A program made the position numbers and the translations under genes. Shown one piece after another: positions 1-11,054 of a stretch of DNA of 36,747 bases; position 1 is the first letter of the stretch; the number at the start of each line of letters is the position of its first letter. Origin of the DNA: Lingula anatina (lineage: Eukaryota > Brachiopoda > Lingulata > Lingulida > Lingulidae); assembly GCF_001039355.2 (NCBI RefSeq), contig NW_019775562.1:156257-193003 (forward strand), read 5' to 3'. The notes under the pieces were generated by a model. That model was not told the DNA's origin. It saw only the letters and a list, made by a program, of their open reading frames with translations, and made no database searches.

Positions 1-1330
1 TATATACTTGGACCTCCTGCCCTAATAACTGTACCCGCGTCCTACAGCAAGCAAGCAGCCCTGTGTTCTCTTTGGTTATATTTCAAAATAATTTCTCTAC
101 CTACGACAGCAGAGATTCCTGTAGGTTATTTTGTCAACTGGCGTCTCTGTCCGTGCTACAGCTCCCAGACTCAATTCTGGCTCCGAGGGTATCATACAAG
201 TTTAAGAGCGGGTCTATGACCCCCTCCCCCCCACGCCAGCCCCATGGGGACGCAGAGTTCAAGACCCCTTTTAGATCCCCTAATGTACTTAAAATATTGC
301 ATGTCCACGTGCCGCGCGACGGGAGACAAAATTAGTTTTATTCTGTTAGCAAACCACCAAATCGGAATCCTACAGCAGGCCTGACTAACGCGATTAACAA
401 TTTTCCGCACCATACCCCTATATTCTGCACATCACTACCGATATATTTACTGATCTTTGAACTCCGTTACAATTTTCATACTCAGATACCGGTTTTTTTG
501 CGTCTCGTTTTTACGGTGAAGCGAGGCGCGGAACACTTCAACACTTTAACATAGTTCATTCGATGATTGTTGTATTCATTTCATTTCAGAGCTACAGAAA
601 ATCATGTATTTTACCCTTAAATTTAGCAGACGAAAACTAATTGTGAGATGCACTAACAGGTAGAAAAGACATTGCATGCATTAATTTATCTCACGTTAAG
701 GACTGTTTCTAAAGGGTAGCCGTGGCCCTTCGGTATTACATAAGGGAAAATCGTATGTGTGGAAACGTGAAATATATATCGGTAGTGCGGAAATCTGTAA
801 GGCGTGCGGACACAGATGGAAAATGAAAATCGCTCGGAAACGGCGATGAAAAAGTCTGTGTGGTGAGGCCTAGAAAACCACCAATTTTTTCAGTTCAAAT
901 TTGATCAGATGCCGCACATCAGGCACTCTGTATAACGAAAAGAAGATAAGTTAGAGCAATGTAACCAAATCAAGATATCTAACTACAAATAACCAACCCG
1001 GTGTGACAGGAATGGTTGTTCTCCGTTTATTTTTTCTCACGCCATGTGACATTCACCCCATATTCTTACCCCAATATTCCGACTAACCCTAATCTGTACT
1101 AATCGCATGGTTCCCCGGACTTCCATTCCTACGCCTACCATCAAAGGGCATGTTTCTGGAAATCGTGTCCAGGAATGGTGGTGACCCGTCGTGTCGTCTG
1201 CACTGATTCGTGTCACAAGTGCCGAACGGTTCACTGACAAATTAAGAAGAGTTTAGATTTTTCTATTGAATTCCATGCCCCATCCCCCAATTGGCGGACG
1301 ACAAGATTTCTGGTTCCCAGGTTAAATATG
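1..1330. other. Non-coding stretch, nothing recognised
   Basis: No open frame here has exon-like composition bounded by plausible splice sites, and no repeat family recognised elsewhere in the window occurs here. The short open frames (about 60-90 codons) on both strands have no domain-like sequence. I see only unannotated AT-rich DNA. Confidence 0.5.
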
Positions 1331-1335
1331 TAACC

Positions 1336-1379
1336 TATAAAAGAGGGTAAGTTGGAGTATGGTCGTTTTGTGTCAGTTC
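1336..1379 (+). promoter_or_regulatory. Possible TATA box plus initiator
   Basis: A TATAAAAG match lies at 1336-1343 and a TCAGTT initiator-like motif at 1374-1379. Both precede the ATG at 1422 of a small candidate gene. The TATA-to-initiator distance (about 39 bp to the A of the initiator) is longer than the usual 25-31 bp, so the pair may be chance in AT-rich DNA. Confidence 0.22.
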
Positions 1380-1421
1380 GTCTAGCAACAAGTCTCCCAA
1401 TGTAGACAGAAAATGTCGTAA

Positions 1422-1954
1422 ATGCCTGGGACTATTTACATATATTTGTTGCCACGAACTCTTAGTGAAGTTGAAGAAGTGAAGAGCACGATAAAATACA
1501 TGTTCTCGGTACACGCAGGAGAGCAGGTGGAGCAGGACCCCTTGAAAATTTGTCTCATGAGCCCGCTGTCACACAGGTGAGGATTACTAATATTGATGTG
1601 GTGTGTGCGGAGAGGACTATCAAGCTACTCTGTAAAACCCCCTTTACAATGGACGGCGTCCTTTTTGTGTCCATTGTGCGACCATGAAACTGACATCGCT
1701 GTGGTCGTAGTAAGGAGGCACAAACATCGCTTTGGTTGAAAAATGAATGCTCAATGATCGGCCAGTTGTCGGCACGTAAAGTATTATTTTTATTTTTTAC
1801 TCTCACACGGGGTCGCACTATGGGACGCAGAAAGGACGCCGTCAGGTGGGCTTAAACGATGGTCATGACGTCTTGCGGTATCTCTTGTGGTTTCAGAAAA
1901 TGTGTAAGAGAAAGAACACGTGAAAAATTGCGGACGCCATTCCTTTGGTATTAG
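1422..1954 (+). CDS. Candidate small two-exon gene, unrecognised
   Basis: An ATG at 1422, directly after an in-frame stop, opens 51 codons. They run to a strong donor (ACAG|GTGAGG, exon end 1576) in phase 2. A good acceptor (TTGTGGTTTCAG, exon start 1897) is phase-compatible and adds 19 codons to a TAG at 1952-1954, giving about 70 residues with a Glu/Lys-rich middle. I recognise no family. Beyond the TAG the same frame is open for another 49 codons to 2103 and still reads like protein. A second frame across the intron (about 1447-1693) is also open and protein-like. The locus could therefore be a degraded longer gene or transposon ORF rather than an intact small gene. A TATA-like box upstream mildly favours a real promoter. 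Confidence 0.22.
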
Positions 1955-2128
1955 GAAATCATTTCAATAGACAATGCGCAGAAACTTGCCTTCAAAGACA
2001 AAATCGGTGAACTGACAGATTATTTTAATGAAACCAATGTGCGTGATAAAAGCCATCTAACCAACACCTCTCCCATTCTCACGATATTTTATGAAAGCTT
2101 GTAACGCGCCGTACGTGCGTGCTGTGCA

Positions 2129-2192
2129 ACTGATTGGTTTTTAGTGTAAGCAGAAGCGAAACTAATTGGTTTTGGTGTAAGCAAAGCCGAAA
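2129..2192 (+). repeat. Short tandem duplication (about 34 bp x 2)
   Basis: Two imperfect adjacent copies of a unit containing ATTGGTTTT, GTGTAAGC and GAAAC. The surrounding stretch (2110-2780) shows nothing else I can name. Confidence 0.5.
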
Positions 2193-2794
2193 CAAATTTC
2201 CTAGTCCTGCGAGAATCCTGCCCCTGTAATGAATGTTCTGATCGCGTGCGCTAACACCTTCTGCGACCAACTTGGCGCATCTTTTCCTTGAAGCAGTCGT
2301 TTAATATCCTGCATATAACGGGGGACGCGATAGAATGATTATTAAACTTTGACGGAGGGCAGGACCTCGCGCCCTTTACGACAATCATGTTTATAATTCA
2401 CTGTGTTGATCGTTGTTGGTTACACAATGTGCCTGCCTTTGTCTGTGATACATCGAACACCCTTGTATTACAGCTGCCATTCCTTCGTTTATGATATAGT
2501 AAACATACATTCGCCGCATTTCAATCACAATAGAAAAATGACACTCTGCATGATTGAAAGATAATTAAACATGCCCTATTTAACATTTGTCACCCCACCT
2601 CTTCTTCCTCTTGCTTACTTCCATGGTCACGTATTATTCTTGGTTTACGAAGATAAACTTTTGTCGTCAACACTTTCATAAATGTAGCACATATCTGGAC
2701 AAGACGTGTATATGAAAACATCAAGGGATAATTCATGTAATTTACGGCAAAAAGGATATAATGATTTCGTTACTTTAACACCAGACAGTTTAAC

Positions 2795-2797
2795 ACA

Positions 2798-2834
<37 letters not shown>

Positions 2835-2847
2835 AGAGAGGGGGGGT
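2795..2847. repeat. (CA)n microsatellite with GA/G tail
   Basis: A long CA tract runs into AGAGAGAG and then a G run. Open frames on both strands across it are products of the dinucleotide repeat. Confidence 0.95.
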
Positions 2848-2916
2848 CCATGACTTTTGGCGTCCATTATTTCCGCACCAATTTTTTCATCCTTTTTTGC
2901 TTTTCTTCTTAATTTC

Positions 2917-2990
2917 AAAAAAAAAGAAAAAAAAAGAAAGAAAATAAATACCATCCCTACATATACCTATTGCTGATAAATAAATAAAAT
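2917..2990 (+). repeat. A-rich simple sequence
   Basis: Purine-rich AAAAG/AAAT repeats follow the CA tract. From here to about 3820 the sequence is AT-rich with no feature I can support. Confidence 0.8.
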
Positions 2991-3819
2991 TTTCACACAA
3001 AGAATAAAACAGTAGTGAAACTGTGAAACATGCATGTGCATTTCAATACAGTGGGTCTCGCTGGCGTTCTATGGAGTCAATGACATTTGTGTGTGTTAAG
3101 AGTGGCTTTAACATGACGAGTATTAACTTATTATTTTGCACTGCGTTCTTCATTTTCACTGTTAAACTTTTATTTTGTCTGTATCATTGTATTTTTTAAC
3201 ATAAGTAGAAGCATAATAAGGATAATTGGATTTCTTTGCCCCAAAACGAACCGTATTTAGGTGGCAAAATTGGCGATTTTCTCGCGCACGCCGGTCATTA
3301 ATGTCAAAATTAAAACACTTCCTGTCGGTGTATCTCCTGTACACCAATTATTTTGCCAAATTAAAGAATACCGGTACTCTTGTCTGAAATAACCTTAATG
3401 TTATCTACGATAAAGGTCCACGAACGGATGACCTGAATATCTTCTCTTGCTTATTTGATAATGTAGACGTATTTTATTTTCAATTCATTTTCTAATAGAT
3501 TTATTTTTAATATTAGGTATTTAACTGATGGATTTGTGATAAACTCTAATGTTCCGTGAACTTTTTACGAATTCAAAAAGGTGAATATGCAGTTCATTTG
3601 TGTAGATATATTAGAACCATCTCTGCTGACCGTGAAACTCTCTAACTATATAAGCCTATCGACCAGGAATGACCTCGCCTCAATGATAGTAGCGATGTCC
3701 ACAGGGAGGTTACGTTGGAAACTAGTAATAGCACGGCTACTTTTAAAAGACTGGTGAAATTTTAAGCTTGCCCAGCGTGGGAGATGTCTCACGATTTTCA
3801 GATGTGTCACTTAGCGTCT

Positions 3820-3907
3820 CCAAAAAAAAAAAATAAGTAAATAAATAAAATAAATAAATAAATAAATAAGATAAAATAAAATAAAAATAATAAATAAATA
3901 AATAAAA
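3820..3907 (+). repeat. (TAAA)n-like microsatellite
   Basis: Imperfect AAATA/TAAA repeats follow an A run. Confidence 0.92.
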
Positions 3908-4323
3908 AGGCACCTTTCACTTTTTTTAGAAAATCGAGCCTTCCTCCCCTCTAGAAAAGGCGGTTTTGCTTATTTCTCAAATTCTTCCTATTCTAAAATT
4001 CTTCTTGATATTAAAGGTGACTAGCCCTTATCCCATGGTGTGTGTCCAGTTAAACAATGTCCCGTACACAGATACCATGGATACAGCGCCATTCTGCTAC
4101 CTGCACTCTATAGCTTCCCTCTATAGCTTCCCTGCACAGGGATTGATGGATAAATTATTGATAAAAACATTCAGGGAATATTGCCGGAAAAGCACACATC
4201 AAGATTTAATCACACTCAGGTTATCGGGCTTTGTCGCGCTGCATTTGACTTTGGACATCGATACTTAATCGTCTATCAGGTTTATCTGCGTGCCCGTTAC
4301 GGGAACCCAAGGGTCAGATATAC

Positions 4324-4367
4324 CTACCCCCCAACCCCCTCCCCCCTCCCCCCTCCCCCCCCCCCAG
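4324..4367 (+). repeat. C-rich low-complexity tract
   Basis: Runs of 5-13 C are separated by T or AA. The opposite strand has four or more G runs, so a G-quadruplex or i-motif is possible. No nearby gene gives it an obvious role. Confidence 0.9.
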
Positions 4368-4519
4368 CAAAAAAATTGTCACCCTAATGCAATACTAAAA
4401 GTGATACAGAAAATCATATCATGAAACAATGATTTTTATTCAACTTCTAAAAGGATTTTTTCACAAAGTTTTAGTGGTTGTACAACCAATAAAAAACCAA
4501 CCATGCTAAAAATCAAAGC

Positions 4520-4998
4520 CACATTCTAGTATTTTGCACAATATCCATTGGATTTGAGGACGCACCTAGTGCGTCTGTGCGTGGAGTCAAAAAGTTCTGT
4601 AACGCCTGTGCAGTAATGGCGTTCCAAATACGGTACAAAGACAAGAGTGTGAGATCATTTTTGTTTGAAGGGTTATCCATTTCCGAGGATATTCCACATA
4701 TTCTCAGTGATCTAGGTATTGAGCCGATCATTGGGGGGTCTGGATCTGATTGGCATATACCCAACCTACTGTTGCATTGACTGTACGTGGAGTAGCGTTG
4801 AAACATAAGTGGGTGATCATGGTCCCTAAAGATATTCTCGAAAGAATTTTAAAAAATCTTTTCCGGTACTTGGATGCATTGCTCTGCGTTAAGATTCCCG
4901 TTGAACACTGCCAGCTCGCCTGCACCATAGTAACCTATGCACCGCATACCTTTACTTACATGTACACGGGGTGCATCCTGTCGACCAGAGGCAGCTAA
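4520..4998 (+). pseudogene. Protein-like ORF pair with apparent frameshift
   Basis: The first frame is open to the TGA at 4778-4780 and reads as a plausible globular protein, with a run such as SDLGIEPIIGGSGSDWHIPN near its end. A second + strand frame is open from about 4750 to 4998 and also looks protein-like, with alternating charged and hydrophobic residues such as PKDILERILKNLF. The overlap at 4750-4780 suggests one ancestral coding sequence broken by an indel, perhaps a transposon or retro-copied gene. I recognise no family. No convincing splice sites were found. Both frames could be chance openings. Confidence 0.2.
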
Positions 4999-5239
4999 TT
5001 GGGAAATTATTTGTTCCCGCTGTTCTCCAAACTCTTACGCGCCCACTACTTTTTTCCAAGCTTAACCTTCTTATATCTGAGGTCCGGTGTGTCCTCTGAC
5101 GCCACGTAGACGGTTCCTAGCGGTGAGAACTGCTGTCAGATGTGAAGAACAGTATTTTCATAAAGCAAGGACTGAGAGCAGTATGCGACCATGAGTGAAG
5201 ACTGAATAATCAGTTTTCCAAGAGAAGGCGAAAGACACC

Positions 5240-5644
5240 CTGTGACCACACCCTGTGACCACTATCTGTGACCACCACCTGTGACCACTCTCTGTGACCA
5301 CACCCTGTGACCACTCCCTGTGACCACACCCGTGCCCACACCCTGTGACCACACCCTGTACCCACTGCCTGTGACCACTCCCTGTAACCATTCCCTGTGA
5401 CCACACACTGTGACCACACCCGTGCCCACTCCCTGTGCCCACTCCCTGTAACCACACCCAGTGCCCACCACCTGTGACCACTCTCTGTGACCACTCCCTG
5501 TGACCACACACTGTGACCACCACCTGTGCCCATTCCCCGTGACCACACACTGTGACCACACCTTGTGCCCACTCCCTGTTACCACACCCTGTGACCACAC
5601 ACTGTGCCCACTCCCTGTTACCACACCCTGTGACCACTCCCTGC
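5240..5644. repeat. 13-bp minisatellite, about 31 copies
   Basis: The consensus unit is CTGTGACCACACC, with variants such as CTGTGCCCACTCC and CTGTTACCACACC. Period 13 holds almost throughout; two units are 12 bp. The unit contains no stop on the - strand in any frame, so three long - strand frames (120-170 codons, with GHREWSQ-like motifs) run through it. These are repeat artefacts, not genes. Variant units recur in similar orders, suggesting higher-order amplification. Confidence 0.95.
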
Positions 5645-5699
5645 AGCGAGGTTTTGGAACCGAGTGCCACAAGGGCTTTGGACTAAATGCGTTAGTGTA

Positions 5700-7360
5700 G
5701 TAGAGAATACTATAACAAACATGTAGTGTAAAGCAATGGGTTGTTTTTTAAGACATTTACACGTGTTTTTCTGTTATTCAACCGATATATACATATATAC
5801 TTTTAAAATCAAGTTTATAAAGCGCTTTTTCCTGCCTGCTCGTGGAAATTGAATTAAAAAAAAACTTATCCGCTATGCATATAGACACAGAAAGTAATAT
5901 CTAAAATTACCCTAGAATGTGAGAAGCACAAGAATTTTATATGTCTGTTGATAGAACGGATAGTGTCATCTCGTCTCTATTGCCCTGGGTGGGTGAGGTT
6001 CAGGGTAGGTGGAGCTCTCTGCACATGGAGAAACTGTCCAACTCTTCAATGTCCAGTTTCAGTGTTTCAGTTCACCCGGCAGTTGAGCCGTAGTGACTTC
6101 TTTTACTTCCAGATACGTGCATCATATTGTACTGACATGAAAAATGATCTTTTTCTGCTTTATTCAACATTTACAGTACTGAGAGCACTAATCTGCTTAA
6201 CAAGGCTTAGTTGAAAGGAAAGATGCACTTATATGATTACATGGTTATGGATATGGCTTTATAATGCCCGGGGAAGAAATCGTAATCAGGATTAAGTGTT
6301 GACATGCGTTTAAAGGAGTATATCCATCACGATCAGGCTTTTTTAAATCGAGACCAAATAAACGATTCCAGCCACTACCCCAATGTAAAAGTACTTTCCA
6401 CAAGCACAGCGTTTGGTTGAAGTCGTTCATTTGAGTATTTGTGCTCCTAAATCTAAGGTTCGTGTCAGCAAACGGTTATTATCGCTTATGAGGCCTGACG
6501 GTGCATCTTTTTTGACGCTTGACATTGTAAAAATGTACTTTAAAACAATTAAAGACAAACCTCAAGCTTAATCTTAAAATTAACATGGGCAATAACCCTT
6601 TGTAATACACAAAGACAAGTTTGAATTAATAGTGAATTTTACAAATATTATATCTCCTATAAAAGTCTGAATAAAGCATTTATAAGCATGTAAATACAAG
6701 TGACAAAAAGAGATGAAATCATATCATCCGGGCACTATACACTCGGGCTTACTGACACCGGACTGTGATAACGACGTTTTTGAAGCTCTCGCCAGTGTTA
6801 GCCGCACTGTGCTTGCGTCACCTTTACTATCCGCGTCCTTACCAAACAATCAGTTGCAGCCTAAAACAGTTTACACCTGGTGTTAACTTTAAACGAATTC
6901 GCCAGAATTGACAATAACCATATCCAGTGTTCTGCCCCTTCACACCAAGGTCCCTTACAGACAGCATGGATTGCTGGGCAGGGGGGCTTAGCGTTCGGAA
7001 AGATTGGTTTGGGAGTTTGGCATTACGTATACATTTATCTAAATATACATTTGACTCAATAAAGTAAACAGGCTTCTTCAGACTATGATTTCTGTGTTCG
7101 TGACTGACTTGCCCAAAAAGCGCCTCCTACGCCTAGGACTAGTCCAAACCAAGTTTAGTCTTAAACCACGCACTTTCTGACGTCATGGCGGTATCGATCT
7201 ACGTGGGTGGCAAACCATTATCTGCATACTTTATGATTTTAATATAATTGTCGTACCAGGGCGAATGGGACAGACATTGGGATACACTGAAATAGTGAGA
7301 GATACATCTTACTTACAGAAGGGGTATCAGTTGTGACATTTAACCATTTTAGAGATGTAA
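5700..7360. other. Non-coding stretch
   Basis: AT-rich DNA with short unrelated open frames on both strands. No repeats shared with the rest of the window and no credible exons were seen. Confidence 0.45.
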
Positions 7361-7361
7361 T

Positions 7362-7463
7362 ATGATGGCGGCGGCTGAGGAGAAAAGCTTTGGTGCGGAT
7401 TGCCACGAAATAAATGATATCAAGCATAACCTTTATCATGCGTTCGGTAGAATTTGGCCTTAA
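7362..7463 (+). CDS. Small ORF or possible first exon, unrecognised
   Basis: ATGATGGCGGCGGCTGAGG opens a 33-codon frame starting MMAAAEEKSF and ending at the TAA at 7461-7463. An Ala/Glu-rich start coded by GCG codons is typical of animal 5' exons and stands out from the AT-rich surroundings. A possible donor (TTCG|GTAGAA, about 7446) would make it a first exon, but no partner exon was found downstream. No family recognised. Confidence 0.15.
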   Translation: MMAAAEEKSFGADCHEINDIKHNLYHAFGRIWP

Positions 7464-7469
7464 CCTTTT

Positions 7470-8915
7470 TACGTACTATTGATTAAATAAGAAATAGAAG
7501 TAATGGCGGCTCTGAATGATATTTGATAATCTTAACTGCATTTGGGCCGGAAAAAACTCATGACATTTGGCGATATGAAAAGCCAGATGCTTATCACTGG
7601 TAACTCGCAGCTTATCATCCTCGTCGAAATGTTCACACATTTTTATCTAACATGTCCGCCTTAGATTTCTGTCCGTTACAAGGACCCAGGGGTCTTCTAC
7701 ACCTAAATCGTATTTCACATACGCCACACATTCAATTCTTCAAAGACAGGCTGCATTCAGAACCAATTGGTCCGCGGAATAACTAGTCCACGGATCAAAC
7801 ATCAGAACCTCTTCTGCTACCTGTGAGATTAGTTTTTTAAATGTATATTTTATTTGTGTCATGTTAGAAACTGGTACCAATAATATATGCACGCTGTAGG
7901 GCTTTTATTCTGACTTCATATGCATCTTTTAGTAAGGATTTCTTATGTCAGAAAATAAAAACTATATGGACCAAGACGGCCCGAGACTAATGTTTTGGTT
8001 TTGTCAGACCACATAGACAATAAGTAGTAAGTAGATTGTTCTATTAATTCAAGCTTTGAGTGAGCTCGGCACCTCTATTTGCCGCAGTCATATTCTTTAA
8101 CTACAGATGGGAAACTGTAAACAATAATGATACTATGTACAGTGCTGCTTGTAGTCACTGCCTTAAGTTGCCCCTGACTTGTTTACGTAGAAACTGCTCA
8201 TCAGAAAGTAAGGAATAAGAAAACACTCTTATTTACGGGAATGAAGCCACTCTGGTTCGTATTTTGAATGCTATTTTTGTGGATCGCATGTCACGAATTC
8301 GTCACAATTAAGCTAACGCGGAAATGAGTTTAACTATGTGCGAATGGAGGAAGTTAATGAAGATGAGACAGGAAATCTAGTTCTAATATATAGCTGATGA
8401 TGCTGTTATTGATGAATTATGATATTTAGGGGTTCCTTATCTAATGACTTTTTCCTAGTGGATTATTATTGTATTGTTCTCTCTTTCTCTCTCTCTATCT
8501 CAAAATCAAATTGAAAAGGGCGATTGGCATTGTGAATTAGGAAAGAGTCAGAAACCCATTCAGATTTTGTTTTCATTTAGCGCTTTGCATCGATATTCAA
8601 CCCCCATTTTAATATGCCGTGCTCCATACATAGTATTCTTTACGAACGCAACATTTGCGTTGCTTTTAATAATTAGTCTTAAAGTTTACCCTACATAATA
8701 ATTCTGAATTAGGTTGCGATTAATTTACTACATGTTGCAAAGAAGAACGCTCCTCCCTTTATTTTGCATGTTACAACGTTATTTTCACAGAAATAACCAA
8801 AAGTGGTTCAAGTGCTCCTGCTGACGATGAAACGCGTGGCAATGGTGAGATTTATCGCCACCAACAATGCAGCCAAAGAGCATCTCACCAAACACAATGG
8901 AAGCTATCACCGATC
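7470..8915. other. Non-coding stretch
   Basis: AT-rich, with a short CT-rich run at 8479-8500. No gene or repeat family recognised. Confidence 0.45.
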
Positions 8916-8919
8916 ACCA

Positions 8920-9088
8920 AGCGCGCGCGCGCACGCGCGCACACACACACACACACATTCAGTGCATAGAAATGCAAAGCGCAGACACACACACACAAAG
9001 TGCACACACATAGTGCAAACGCTTACACAGAAAAAAATACATCGACGCACACACATACATTCATACACACATACAGTACACACACGCA
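8920..9088. repeat. (CG)n/(CA)n alternating repeat and CA-rich DNA
   Basis: A GCGCGCGCGCGCACGCGCGC core passes into (AC)n and then into degenerate CACA-rich DNA. Pure purine-pyrimidine alternation over about 40 bp is the classical Z-DNA-prone pattern. His/Thr-rich frames on the + strand and Cys/Val-rich frames on the - strand are artefacts of it. Confidence 0.92.
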
Positions 9089-9230
9089 CGTTAGACCACT
9101 GAACATGCTACCCCTGATTTCAAGTATGAAGTGTTATAGGAAAAAGCGGGCTATATATCTGTTAAGACCACTAAAATGGTAAAGTAAAGTATTTATTTCT
9201 TAATGTGGCATGTGATATAGTTATACAAAT

Positions 9231-9502
9231 CAGGGGCGGATCTAGGATTATTTGAAGGGGGGTCCGCGGATGCGAAGCATCCCCCAATGGCGTGGGGTTC
9301 GGGTCCGGTGAGCCCCCGAAATTTTTGGTATTTTAGAGGGCGAACGGTGCCATTTGGTATTTGGTACGGTTTAGTACTATAAATCAGCTAGTTCAAATTC
9401 TAATTCCAAGAAGGGAATATTAATGTGATTTTTCAGAAACCGACAAGGGGGGGGGGGGGGGGGGGGTCAAGACCCTCCTGACCCCCTCTAAATCCGCCAC
9501 TG
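9231..9502 (+). mobile_element. 272-bp inverted-repeat element (MITE-like), copy 1
   Basis: The ends are CAGGGGCGGATCTAGG and, inverted, CAGTGGCGGATTTAGA, forming imperfect terminal inverted repeats of about 16 bp. G-rich tracts lie just inside both ends, including a run of over 20 G at about 9446-9467. There is no coding capacity. It is homologous along its length to the copy at 13352-13629, which is in the opposite orientation. No clear target-site duplication is visible. Best read as a non-autonomous DNA transposon. Confidence 0.75.
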
Positions 9503-9807
9503 TTAAATGGGACGAGTATGGGTGAGTTATGGAATCGAGACACTTGAGTTCGGTCGCAAAGCACGATGCTTTCGAGTTACAGGGTCCTGGTCAGCATTAT
9601 TGTCCATTATATTAATATCAAGGCTATATTTGTACACAGCTGATATGATGGCAGTCTTAGCACGCTTTGAATGTTGGGAAAGGAACTACTTTCTACCTTT
9701 TTTTTCTTTTTGGTAACGGAGTAAATTACTTTGTCCTGAAATTAGTAATCAGGTATCCGGTTGCACTGTTTGCTCTCCAAAACACCACGTTTTTGTCGGT
9801 ACCGTTG

Positions 9808-9904
9808 AGCAGACCCCAAATCCCACACCAAGGGGGCGATAGTCGGCTTCGCATCCGAGACCTGGTGTTCCGCCCCCCTTCTAGTAATCCTGGATCTGCC
9901 CCTG
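9808..9904 (-). mobile_element. Truncated copy of the same MITE-like family
   Basis: The segment ending TGGATCTGCCCCTG matches the terminal part of the 13352-13629 copy, including the GTCGGCTTCGCATCCGAG segment. The other end is missing. Confidence 0.6.
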
Positions 9905-9909
9905 TCCTC

Positions 9910-10630
9910 TCCTCTTCACCTAACCCCAGCAGCTGAAGTCGAAAAAAACAACGGTACTGTGAGGGCGTTTTGAACTATTTTATCCACGCTTTACTGCAAT
10001 AGAATAAACTAAAAAAATAGTTACAAGAGCAAAGTGGCGGTTTGTTTGTTAAATAAGATAGTAATATTTTTGTTTACAGTTATATTTTTGTTTCCCATCC
10101 ACTTATTATTACAGATCCTTGCTAACATTTAGCCCCGCAAAAATTAAACCACTTACATGTACCCTAACCACAACACGAATGTCACCTTTAATGAAGATGA
10201 ATTAGTATTGTTTTATTTATTTATTTATTTTGTAGAAAGTAAACATTGACAGTAAAAGAATATGTCAATATTCCACACATAATGCAAAAACATTTATTTT
10301 TCCTTCTTCCAATCACATACAGGGGCACATAGTTGTACTAATTTTGAAATGACCCATGCGCTACCTCCAGAATAACGCTAAATGTCATATTTCTTTACTT
10401 GAATCTGTTTTTAAATTGGTTTCTTTTGCTAAATTCTTCTTTTTACAAAATAGTTTGTAATCTAGAGTGTTGTATTAGACACGCTAAAGGGTTCAGAAAG
10501 AAAACTAGTTTTGAAACATGTTGTATAAATTCTCTTTAAATATTTTGCAAGTTAATTACTATACCAACTTCAGATTCTAGCGCTCTCTTTCGGCGTAACC
10601 ATTGCTTCACAGCGAGAGAAATCACTGGGC
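9910..10630. other. Non-coding stretch
   Basis: AT-rich, with a short (TTTA)n tract near 10211-10231. Nothing else supported. Confidence 0.45.
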
Positions 10631-10634
10631 GCGA

Positions 10635-11052
10635 TGATTGACGTTTGTTTATATAACCTGCCAATCAAGCTGTTATTACTTGACAGCAACTATCAAAACT
10701 AACTGAATTTGATTGGCACCTTGTCAATCAAAGGATGTAGGAAGCTTGAACGTAACGTGTTCGACGACTGTAGTGATCTACTGTAAACATATTTGATTGA
10801 CGTTTGTTTATATAACCTGCCAATCAAGCTGTTATTACTTGACAGCAAATATCAAAATTAACTGAATTTGATTGGCATCTTGTCAATCAAAGGATGTTGG
10901 AGTTTTACATGTTCAGAGAGAAGAGTGTAGTAATTGTGTTTGCCGTTTGTTTAAAAAACTGTCATTCATAGTCGTGTACGCTTGACAGCTTCTATCAAAG
11001 TTGGATTAGCCTGTTTGAATCTGATTCATACCTGTCTATAACAATACATGTT
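10635..11052 (+). repeat. CAATCA-rich tandem repeat, array 1
   Basis: Two near-identical units (10635-10740 and 10794-10902, spacing 159 bp) and a diverged third (about 10935-11052). Each good unit contains, in order, TGATTGACGTTTGTTTATA, TGCCAATCAA, CTTGACAGC, TTTGATTGGCA and TGTCAATCAAA. It is therefore partly palindromic, with repeated TGATTG/CAATCA cores. The same family occurs at 28755-29011. Confidence 0.85.
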
Positions 11053-11054
11053 GT

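Noticed and set aside
5158-5672. Long - strand frames of 120-170 codons
   Set aside because: They are translations of the 13-bp minisatellite in all three frames; no splice sites or non-repeat domain.
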